Assembly: GCA_043719555.1 (NCBI GenBank)
Contig: JAYSTR010000120.1
Span: forward strand, 1-64,000
Direction: 5' to 3'
DNA: 64,000 nucleotides
DNA from: UBA4416 sp043719555
GTDB taxonomy: Bacteria > Bacteroidota > Bacteroidia > B-17B0 > Aurantibacillaceae
Positions within the stretch are counted from its first letter, which is position 1. Every line of letters starts with the position of its first letter. Positions 25,462 through 32,281 of this stretch are shown here, piece by piece. The translations under genes and the position numbers were made by a program. The notes beneath the pieces are model-generated. The model did no database searches and was not told where the DNA came from. It was given only the letters and a program-made list of their open reading frames with translations.

Positions 25462-26328
25462 ATGCCAAATATCAAACATTATTTATCCTTAGTAAAATTT
25501 AGTCACACTATTTTTGCGTTACCATTTGCATGCATTGGTTTTTCCTTAGCCTTAAAAACGGTCACTCTGAGCGGAGTCGAAGAGCCCATAAAACTGTTTT
25601 TATTAGTTCTCGCTTGTATGGTAACCGCACGAAATTCTGCAATGGCATTTAATCGTTTTATTGACAAGCGTTTTGACGCATTGAATCCTCGTACTGTTAT
25701 TCGTGAAATTCCTGCAGGAATTATTAATGCTAAAAACGCGTTATTTTTTATTATTGTAAACTGTTTGCTTTTTGTTGTAGGAACCTATTTTATTAATACA
25801 GTTTGTTTTTATTTATCACCTGTAGCTTTGTTCGTTATTTTGTTTTATAGCTATACCAAACGTTTTACACCATTATGTCATTTAGTATTAGGGATTGGCT
25901 TAGGCCTAGCTCCTATAGGAGCATATTTGGCAGTAACGGGTGAGTTTGCTTGGTTACCATTATTGTTTTCGTTTACAGTATTTTGCTGGGTTAGCGGTTT
26001 CGATATCATTTATGCATTGCAAGATGAAGAGTTTGACAGAGCAAATAAATTAAAGTCTATTCCAGTTTTATTAGGTACTAAAGGGGCTCTACGATTTTCG
26101 GAAGGATTGCATTTATTAGCAATAGTATTTGTTTTATTAGCTGGTTATGTTGGGAACTTTAATTTTGTGTATTGGATTGGCGCAACACTATTTTCGTCCT
26201 TGGTAATTTATCAGCACACGCTTGTAAAACCAACCGATTTATCCAAAGTTAATTTAGCTTTTTTTACAACGAATGGTATTGCAAGTGTTGTGTTTGCTGT
26301 TTTTACAATTTTGTCGTTTTTTATATAA
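25462..26328 (+). CDS. UbiA-family polyprenyltransferase (menaquinone pathway likely)
   Basis: The 288-residue membrane enzyme has the two Asp-rich motifs of UbiA prenyltransferases, NRFIDKRFDALNPRT at about 73-87 and DIIYALQDEEFD at about 182-193, each followed by a basic residue, and about eight to nine membrane helices. It attaches a polyprenyl chain to an aromatic quinone precursor. Bacteroidota generally use menaquinone, so this may be a MqnP-type step rather than ubiquinone synthesis (inference). Residues about 33-42 (TVTLSGVEEP), in the loop after the first helix, are encoded by a dispersed repeat (25561-25585) also present at 44370-44394. The frame stays open across it. Confidence 0.9.
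   Translation: MPNIKHYLSLVKFSHTIFALPFACIGFSLALKTVTLSGVEEPIKLFLLVLACMVTARNSAMAFNRFIDKRFDALNPRTVIREIPAGIINAKNALFFIIVNCLLFVVGTYFINTVCFYLSPVALFVILFYSYTKRFTPLCHLVLGIGLGLAPIGAYLAVTGEFAWLPLLFSFTVFCWVSGFDIIYALQDEEFDRANKLKSIPVLLGTKGALRFSEGLHLLAIVFVLLAGYVGNFNFVYWIGATLFSSLVIYQHTLVKPTDLSKVNLAFFTTNGIASVVFAVFTILSFFI
25561..25585 (+). repeat. Dispersed 25-base repeat inside the UbiA-family gene
   Basis: Differs from 44370-44394 at two positions only (core CTGAGCGGAGTCGAAG shared). It is read in the same frame in both places, giving TLSGVE. This motif is common between genes of many Bacteroidota; here it sits inside a conserved coding sequence. Confidence 0.85.
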
Positions 26329-26332
26329 AACC

Positions 26333-27133
26333 TTACTTTTTATAACAGCTCCCAATAAACTTTCGTAAGGCTTTATTACTTACTAAAGGACTTTCTAAAA
26401 AACCCATGTGTCCATCGTGCTCTAAGTACAAAAGATGTTTGTTTTTTATTAATTCACATTGTTCTAATAATTGAGAGTAGGGTAATACATTATCTTGCTC
26501 GCCTACTACCATCATAATAGGATAATGCGCCATTCCTAAAATAATATCTCTATTTGGTCTATCCTTCATTCCTTCAAGCGATGCGATAATAGATTGCTTA
26601 GATGTTTTAGCGGCTATTTTTTGCGCAAAGGAAACTTCGTCTTTTAAATATTTTAAGTTTTTTGAAGCAAATAAGTTTTTAATAACACTACTTGTATAAA
26701 TTTTATGATTGGCTTTTACGGCTTTAATCGATCTATTTCTATAACGTTTTTTCTCATCAGCATCAGCGTATGCGGTTGAGTGATATAAACACAATCCCTT
26801 TAAATTATCCGGAAATAAATCCGCGAAAGCTAAGGCAGCATAACCTCCCATACTATGTCCAATGAGCACATATTTTTTTAATCGTAAATGATCCATAACC
26901 GCTTTCACACATTTAGCTTGTAGTTCCATGGTGTGCACATAACCAATACAATCAGTTTCACCATGACCAGGCAAATCAATTGCAATAACTCTAAATGATT
27001 TTGATAAAAAAACAATGGTTTGTTCCCAAATTTGTTTGGAGCCTAAAAAGCCATGCAATAATACAACCACCCTTCCTTTTCCTGTATCCGAAAAAGAAAC
27101 CGATGCTTTTTTATACAAACAGGTTTTTATCAT
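26333..27133 (-). CDS. Alpha/beta-fold hydrolase
   Basis: The 266-residue protein shows the alpha/beta hydrolase fold: oxyanion region VVLLHGFLGSKQIWEQ, strand-turn DLPGHGETDC, the nucleophile elbow GHSMGG with Ser at about 94, the acid in VVGEQDNVLP and the catalytic His in LEHDGHMGFLES. No signal peptide is seen, so it is cytoplasmic. It resembles MenH/BioH-type esterases but the substrate cannot be fixed. The start overlaps the stop of the DnaJ-domain gene by four bases, so the two are cotranscribed. Confidence 0.9.
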   Translation of the reverse strand: MIKTCLYKKASVSFSDTGKGRVVVLLHGFLGSKQIWEQTIVFLSKSFRVIAIDLPGHGETDCIGYVHTMELQAKCVKAVMDHLRLKKYVLIGHSMGGYAALAFADLFPDNLKGLCLYHSTAYADADEKKRYRNRSIKAVKANHKIYTSSVIKNLFASKNLKYLKDEVSFAQKIAAKTSKQSIIASLEGMKDRPNRDIILGMAHYPIMMVVGEQDNVLPYSQLLEQCELIKNKHLLYLEHDGHMGFLESPLVSNKALRKFIGSCYKK

Positions 27134-28098
27134 TTCGTAAAAAAATCCTTTTCAGTACTAATATATTGTTTGTATTCTGATGATGAATCTAACACAGCCA
27201 ATAGTTCTATTTCTTGTGTATTTGTTCTAAAAACAATGGGCTTTGTTTGCCAGTTTTGATACTGTACAATGCTATCAAAGCCCGAAAACACAGCGCCTTT
27301 TAAAGAGGATTTATTTTCGTTCCATTTTTTGCCTAACACACATTTCCAATAAACACCGTGTTTAGGCAATTTAGAAATGGTTAGTAAAAACGATTTTTGT
27401 AAATAAGCGTGTTGTAAGTAGTTATGGGTTTCTTTATCAAAAACTACAATAACAGCATCGTAGTTTGTTGAGTTGTTTATTTGTAGTTCATTTTTTGTAG
27501 AGTCCAATATTGTATTTCCAAAATAACTGGCATAAGGCATAGCTCCATTAGTTAAATTCATACTACCCACAGGCTCTTTTTCAGGATTAACCACTAACGT
27601 TTTATCACTTACGTTTTCTTGTGGTTCTGGATTAAAAAACGAAACAATAAACATTAACAAAGCAACAGCAATTGGCACAGCGTATAAAATATTTTTATAA
27701 TCACTATACTGATTTTTTGCTTCTATCGTTGTTTGATAAACTCGCTGCTTTTTTTGCTGATAATGTTGTTTAAAATAATCTCGTCGTTTTAAATCCTCCT
27801 CGGATGTTGTCCATTCTTTTTGACCCGCTTTTCGTGTATGAGATTGAGAGGATGATTTTTGTTTAGTGTTTTGATGTGAATTATTGTATGCCAACGTATC
27901 ATCATAGCGTTTCTTAGATTGAATGTTTGATAGTATGGTGTATGCCATCAAAACCTGCTCAAACAATTGTTTAGCATTAGCATCATTTGGGTTTTTATCA
28001 GGATGATAAACCTTTGCTAATTTCCTAAAAGCATTTTTTATATCAGTAGGGTTGGCTGATTTAGTTATACCTAAAATAGCATAGTAATCTGCAGCCAC
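27130..28098 (-). CDS. J-domain (DnaJ-like) membrane protein
   Basis: A 322-residue protein with an N-terminal J domain at residues 1-68 (YYAILGITKSANPTDIKNAF; HPD motif in VYHPDKNPNDANAK; YTILSNIQSKKRYDD). A charged linker follows, then one transmembrane segment at about 139-157 (LYAVPIAVALLMFIVSFF), and a C-terminal domain of about 160 residues that I do not recognise. The J domain would stimulate a cytoplasmic DnaK; the C-terminal part lies across the membrane. It lacks the zinc-finger and substrate domains of true DnaJ. It lies between the oligopeptide-binding lipoprotein gene and the hydrolase on one strand. Confidence 0.87.
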   Translation of the reverse strand: MAADYYAILGITKSANPTDIKNAFRKLAKVYHPDKNPNDANAKQLFEQVLMAYTILSNIQSKKRYDDTLAYNNSHQNTKQKSSSQSHTRKAGQKEWTTSEEDLKRRDYFKQHYQQKKQRVYQTTIEAKNQYSDYKNILYAVPIAVALLMFIVSFFNPEPQENVSDKTLVVNPEKEPVGSMNLTNGAMPYASYFGNTILDSTKNELQINNSTNYDAVIVVFDKETHNYLQHAYLQKSFLLTISKLPKHGVYWKCVLGKKWNENKSSLKGAVFSGFDSIVQYQNWQTKPIVFRTNTQEIELLAVLDSSSEYKQYISTEKDFFTK

Positions 28099-28108
28099 AG
28101 CAATGTAT

Positions 28109-29809
28109 TTATTTAGTAGTTGAGATATAAGTTTGTCTCAAATCAAAATAACGCATCGCATTCAACTCAAAGTTTTTTACTTTGTTTGATAACAACCTGT
28201 ATGAACCTTCATACCACAAAGGTATAATCACTGCATCAGAAATTAACTGTTGTTCTGCCTTTAAAAAATAGGCGTTGCTACTATCAATATTTGTAGCTTG
28301 TCTTCCTTTTTTCAACAACACATCAAAGTCAGCGTTTTTATATCGTGCGGTATTAGGATAGCTTGCAGCGTGTTTATCTGCAGGAACCCCATCACTTAAA
28401 AACAAACTTAAAAACGATTCTGGACTTGGATAATCAGCAACCCATGCATCTCTATATAAATCACTTTGACCCATTAATTGTAATTCATATTTTTTTGTAT
28501 TACTTAATGATTCAAAAGACATATTAACATTTAAATTATCTTTTAATTGTTTTTGAATTTCAGCAGCAACCGTTGAGTTTCTTGTGTTTCCGGAGTTGAT
28601 TAACAAGCGTATTTCAGGTAATCCTTTTCCGTTTGGATATCCAGCTTCTGCTAATAATTGTTTTGCTTTTGCAACATCTAAATTATAGCCTTTAATGTTT
28701 TTAATGTTATAATTATCAAAGGTGTTTGGTGTAATGCCATAAATTGCTGGCCCTATTGCTTGACCTTGTAAAATATTATCTACAATTTTTTCTTTATCAA
28801 CAGCATAATTAATTGCTTGTCTCACTTTAACATTATCAAAAGGAGCATTAGTTGTATTAAAAACATAATATTGGCTAATCATTTCGGGCTCACGCTTTAA
28901 AAGGGTTTTAATTGGATTACTAGAAAACTCTTTAATGTTATTTTCAATAATATCTTTAACGCGAAGCGAAGGCACGGTATTAATTAAATCTAATTTTTCG
29001 TTTTCAAATAAAGTTAATCCATCCTCAATTGAATTTAAAAACAAAATAGAAACAGTATCTAAATATGGCAACGCAAAACCTAAACTATCTGTTGCATAAT
29101 AATTTGGATTTTTAACCAAAACAATTTTTTCGTTAGTAGATGTTGAAGCATACATAAATGGACCAGCCCCATTTTTTAAAGCTTTACCATATTTTGTATA
29201 AGCTTTTTCGCTAATAATAGATGCTGCTGGATGAGCCAATAGTTGTATAAAGCTAATGCTAGGTTGGGTTAATTGTATGGTTAATGTTGAGTCATTTAAA
29301 ATTTTTATACCCGAAATATCTTTTGATTTGTTTTCGTAAAAATCGTTTGCGCCAACAACCCTGTCTTTAAATATCATTTCATACTGAAAGCTATTTTCTG
29401 ATTTTGTACATACTAATTCAAAAGAAAACTTCACATCTTTTGAAGTTATTTTATCACCCTTACTATCTGCAAAACAAACATCATCTTGGAAAAAAGCATG
29501 TGTGTTTAAATGAAACGTAATTTGTTTTCCATCAGCAGAAATGTTCCATTTTTTAGCTAAGCCAGGCGATGGCTTTAATGTTTTTGCATCTAATCGGATT
29601 AACCCTTCGTGTATTTGAGTTACAATTACACCTTCAGATTCCATAGTAATGGCGCAAGGCAGTAAGGTCTTTATTTCATTTGTACCCGGGAACTTAAAGG
29701 AACCGCCATTTTTTTCAGAAAGTTTATGAGAATTTGAGTTGCTTGTGTTTTTACATGAAGTAAAAACAAGAAGGCTTATGATGATGAAGTAAGAAAAAAA
29801 GTTTTTCAT
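28109..29809 (-). CDS. ABC transporter solute-binding lipoprotein (oligopeptide/SBP_bac_5 type)
   Basis: The 566-residue protein has a lipoprotein signal (hydrophobic stretch, then VFTSC, lipidated Cys at about 19). The SBP family 5 fold includes VIVTQIHEGLIRLDAKTLKPSPGLAKKW without the rest, a VRQAINYAVDKEKIV block and the AGYPNGKGLPEIRL stretch near residue 395. Members bind oligopeptides, nickel or dipeptides for an ABC importer. No permease or ATPase gene is nearby, so partners must be encoded elsewhere, or it may work alone. It is 10 bases upstream of the J-domain gene and heads that minus-strand group. Confidence 0.92.
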   Translation of the reverse strand: MKNFFSYFIIISLLVFTSCKNTSNSNSHKLSEKNGGSFKFPGTNEIKTLLPCAITMESEGVIVTQIHEGLIRLDAKTLKPSPGLAKKWNISADGKQITFHLNTHAFFQDDVCFADSKGDKITSKDVKFSFELVCTKSENSFQYEMIFKDRVVGANDFYENKSKDISGIKILNDSTLTIQLTQPSISFIQLLAHPAASIISEKAYTKYGKALKNGAGPFMYASTSTNEKIVLVKNPNYYATDSLGFALPYLDTVSILFLNSIEDGLTLFENEKLDLINTVPSLRVKDIIENNIKEFSSNPIKTLLKREPEMISQYYVFNTTNAPFDNVKVRQAINYAVDKEKIVDNILQGQAIGPAIYGITPNTFDNYNIKNIKGYNLDVAKAKQLLAEAGYPNGKGLPEIRLLINSGNTRNSTVAAEIQKQLKDNLNVNMSFESLSNTKKYELQLMGQSDLYRDAWVADYPSPESFLSLFLSDGVPADKHAASYPNTARYKNADFDVLLKKGRQATNIDSSNAYFLKAEQQLISDAVIIPLWYEGSYRLLSNKVKNFELNAMRYFDLRQTYISTTK

Positions 29810-30006
29810 ATATCTATGAGTATTATAATGAATACAAAGTTAAATTAGCAATGGCGTTAAAATATACAACTTTTTCTAATAAAAAAATAGGCACAGTCTA
29901 ATAACTACCTTCGGCTAACTTTTTTGCTTAAAGATAGGGAATAATCGACTATTTATAACAAATTGTAGTTAATTGGGCTTTTTTGTCAAAAAAAGTGAAT
30001 ATAAAT

Positions 30007-30037
30007 TTTGTTTTTTTCGAATATCGTATTAATATTG
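30007..30037 (+). promoter_or_regulatory. Bacteroidota-type promoter for the secreted-protein gene at 30075
   Basis: TTTG at 30007-30010 and TAATATTG at 30030-30037 are separated by exactly 19 bases and match the phylum consensus (TTTG, 19 bases, TAnnTTTG) at all but one position. Initiation would fall near 30043, giving a leader of about 30 bases containing the small hairpin CCTTTT/AAAAGG. Confidence 0.7.
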
Positions 30038-30074
30038 CAAGACCTTTTCCAAAAAGGAAAAAAACTAAATTACT

Positions 30075-30884
30075 ATGAAACAACTATATTTTTTTATAAT
30101 TCTTGTATCTTTCTTTGTTAGCAATGCTTTTGCTCAGGGAGGTGTGATAATTTTAGAAGGAAACTATCAAGGAAAAAACCTTTTTGTACAAAACCCATTT
30201 GGTAGTGGCGGTGTAGGTTTTTGTATTTCTGAAGTTTTAGTAAATGGTAACATTACTACAGATGAGACTAACTCAAGCGCATTTGAAATAGATTTTAAAC
30301 CACATAAATTAAATATTGGCGATAAGGTTGAAATTAAAATTAAACATAAGGAAGACTGCAAACCAAAAGTATTAAATCCCGAAGTATTAAAACCAAAGAG
30401 CACATTCGAAGTTATTGCTATGACGGTTGATAAAGACGGAAATTTAAAATGGTCTACTAAATCTGAAACAGGAAAATTATCTTTTGCTGTTGAACAATTT
30501 CGTTGGAACAAATGGGTTAAAGTTGGTGAGGTTGATGGCGTTGGAACTCCGGCTACAAATAACTACACATTTAAAGTAACACCCCACTCTGGTAAAAATC
30601 AAATTCGTGTTCGCCAAACAGATTACAGTGGTCAACCACGTTTATCTAAACCAGTTGATTTTGTATCAGCAATAGCGGATATAACATTTGCGCCCGCTAA
30701 AGTTTCTAAAGAAATTAGTTTTGTGTCTGAAGGAAAGCCATCTGAAACGATGTACGAAATTTACGACCAATATGGTAACGTTGTAAAAAGAGGATTTGGC
30801 GCAACGATTGATGCTGCAAATTTAGCTAAAGGCGGTTACTTTTTAAATTTCGATAATAAAATGGGCGAGTTTATTAAAAAATAA
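30075..30884 (+). CDS. Secreted protein of unknown function with sorting-domain-like C-terminus
   Basis: A 269-residue protein with a clear signal peptide (ending SNAFAQ). The mature part begins with GGVIILEGNYQGKNLFVQNP and contains two beta-rich regions; I recognise it as a conserved Bacteroidota protein but not by function. The last 45 residues (YEIYDQYGNVVKRGFG, LAKGGYFLNFDNKMGEFIKK) resemble a T9SS sorting domain in pattern, though they lack the usual PNP motif. The gene is a single unit: a well-spaced promoter at 30007-30037 and a strong terminator at 30906-30935. It is probably well expressed. Confidence 0.75.
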   Translation: MKQLYFFIILVSFFVSNAFAQGGVIILEGNYQGKNLFVQNPFGSGGVGFCISEVLVNGNITTDETNSSAFEIDFKPHKLNIGDKVEIKIKHKEDCKPKVLNPEVLKPKSTFEVIAMTVDKDGNLKWSTKSETGKLSFAVEQFRWNKWVKVGEVDGVGTPATNNYTFKVTPHSGKNQIRVRQTDYSGQPRLSKPVDFVSAIADITFAPAKVSKEISFVSEGKPSETMYEIYDQYGNVVKRGFGATIDAANLAKGGYFLNFDNKMGEFIKK

Positions 30885-30905
30885 ACTACAGTAAAATAAT
30901 TATTT

Positions 30906-30935
30906 AAAACGCTCCATTTAGGAGCGTTTTTTATT
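30906..30935 (+). terminator. Rho-independent terminator
   Basis: AAAACGCTCC (30906-30915) and GGAGCGTTTT (30921-30930) form a perfect 10-bp stem with a 5-base loop, followed by more T. It ends the secreted-protein transcript 22 bases after its stop codon. Confidence 0.93.
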
Positions 30936-30959
30936 AAAACTAATTTATAACTTTACAAT

Positions 30960-31472
30960 ATGTATTCAATTAAAGTAAACGGCAGCAAGGATTTTAAAAC
31001 AGAAATTACTTCTCAAAAAAACGAAGTTATATCAGGAACATTAAATGAAACGTCATTTGAAGCCAATATTATTAAGGTACGTGATAATGTATACCACTTA
31101 GTTAAAGATAATACATCTTATAATTTGGAACTTGTTAAGCATTTACCCGAAGAAAAAAAGGTTGTTGTTAAAATCAACAATACTGTATATACATTAGACG
31201 TTAAGGATAAATACGATGAGCTTTTACATAGTTTAGGTTTAGATAACTTGGCAACCAAAAAAGTAAACGACGTTAAAGCACCAATGCCAGGCATGGTTTT
31301 GAATATTTTAGTTTCTGAAGGACAAGAAGTAAAAAAGGGAGATGCATTAATTATTTTGGAAGCTATGAAAATGGAAAACATTTTAAAATCGCCAACAGAT
31401 GGCATCATAAAAAAAATCGCCATCAATAAGGGAGTTGCGGTAGAGAAAAATCAACTATTAATTCAATTTTAA
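30960..31472 (+). CDS. Biotin carboxyl carrier protein (biotinyl domain)
   Basis: The 170-residue protein has an unrecognised N-terminal domain (about 1-95) and a C-terminal biotinyl domain: APMPGMVLNILVSEGQEVKKGD, then EAMKMEN with the lysine to be biotinylated at position 137, and the closing DGIIKKIAINKGVAVEKNQLL. It would carry carboxybiotin for an acyl-CoA carboxylase (acetyl- or propionyl-CoA) or an oxaloacetate decarboxylase. The carboxylase and carboxyltransferase subunits are not in the window. The next start codon follows its stop directly, so the dismutase gene is cotranscribed. Confidence 0.92.
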   Translation: MYSIKVNGSKDFKTEITSQKNEVISGTLNETSFEANIIKVRDNVYHLVKDNTSYNLELVKHLPEEKKVVVKINNTVYTLDVKDKYDELLHSLGLDNLATKKVNDVKAPMPGMVLNILVSEGQEVKKGDALIILEAMKMENILKSPTDGIIKKIAINKGVAVEKNQLLIQF

Positions 31473-32207
31473 ATGGATAATCGCAGAGAGTTTTTTAAAA
31501 AACTTAGTTTATTTGGGCTATCAGGATTAGCCACTAAATTGGTAAGCAAGGAGCAGATCCAAGCACTTGAAACTCTTGCTAATAAATCAGACACTACTAA
31601 TGTACCTTTTGTATTGCCAAAATTATCGTACGCTTATAATGCCTTAGAACCGTTTATTGATGAACAAACGATGATTATTCATCACACAAAGCATCATCAG
31701 GCTTATATTGACAAATTAAACAAGGCTATAGAAAACAGTGGTGGTAAATTTAATTTAGAAGAATCTTTTAAAACTATTTCAAAAACAGAAACTGTAATTC
31801 GTAATAATGCAGGAGGACATTATAACCATAGTTTATTTTGGGAATTATTGAAACCAAACCCGAATTCTAACACAAATCATCCGACTGGAAAATTGGCTGA
31901 TTTAATCATTAAAGAATACAAGACATTAGAAGAATTTAAAAAAGAGTTTTCTGAAAAAGCACTTAAAATATTTGGAAGCGGATGGTGCTGGTTAATTATA
32001 CAAGAAGGTAAATTAAGGATTGCCACAACTTCAAACCAAGATAACCCCTTAATGGATGTCGCTCAGGACCAAGGAAAACCGATTTTAGCCTTAGATGTTT
32101 GGGAACACGCCTATTATTTGAAATACCAAAACAAACGCGCTGATTATATTGCTAATTGGTGGAATATTGTAAATTGGACAAAAGCAGAAGAATTAGCTTC
32201 CCTGTAA
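31473..32207 (+). CDS. Superoxide dismutase (Mn/Fe family) with twin-arginine leader
   Basis: The 244-residue protein starts with a twin-arginine signal (NRREFFKK, then a weakly hydrophobic LSLFGLSGLA). This predicts export of the folded enzyme, unlike the usual cytoplasmic Mn/Fe SOD. Metal ligands are conserved: His70 (IIHHTKHHQAY), His119 (HYNHSLFW), Asp208 and His212 (DVWEHAYYLKY). Gly-Gly before the second His and the Gln in NQDNPLM favour manganese over iron, though cambialistic use is possible. It removes superoxide, here probably in the periplasm or at the outer face of the membrane. It is directly preceded by the biotin carrier gene. Confidence 0.93.
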   Translation: MDNRREFFKKLSLFGLSGLATKLVSKEQIQALETLANKSDTTNVPFVLPKLSYAYNALEPFIDEQTMIIHHTKHHQAYIDKLNKAIENSGGKFNLEESFKTISKTETVIRNNAGGHYNHSLFWELLKPNPNSNTNHPTGKLADLIIKEYKTLEEFKKEFSEKALKIFGSGWCWLIIQEGKLRIATTSNQDNPLMDVAQDQGKPILALDVWEHAYYLKYQNKRADYIANWWNIVNWTKAEELASL

Positions 32208-32281
32208 AAAACAGTTAAAATACATTTTGTAGATTTTCGGTAGTTAAATTTTTTCTGTATATATTTATAAAAAATATAAAC

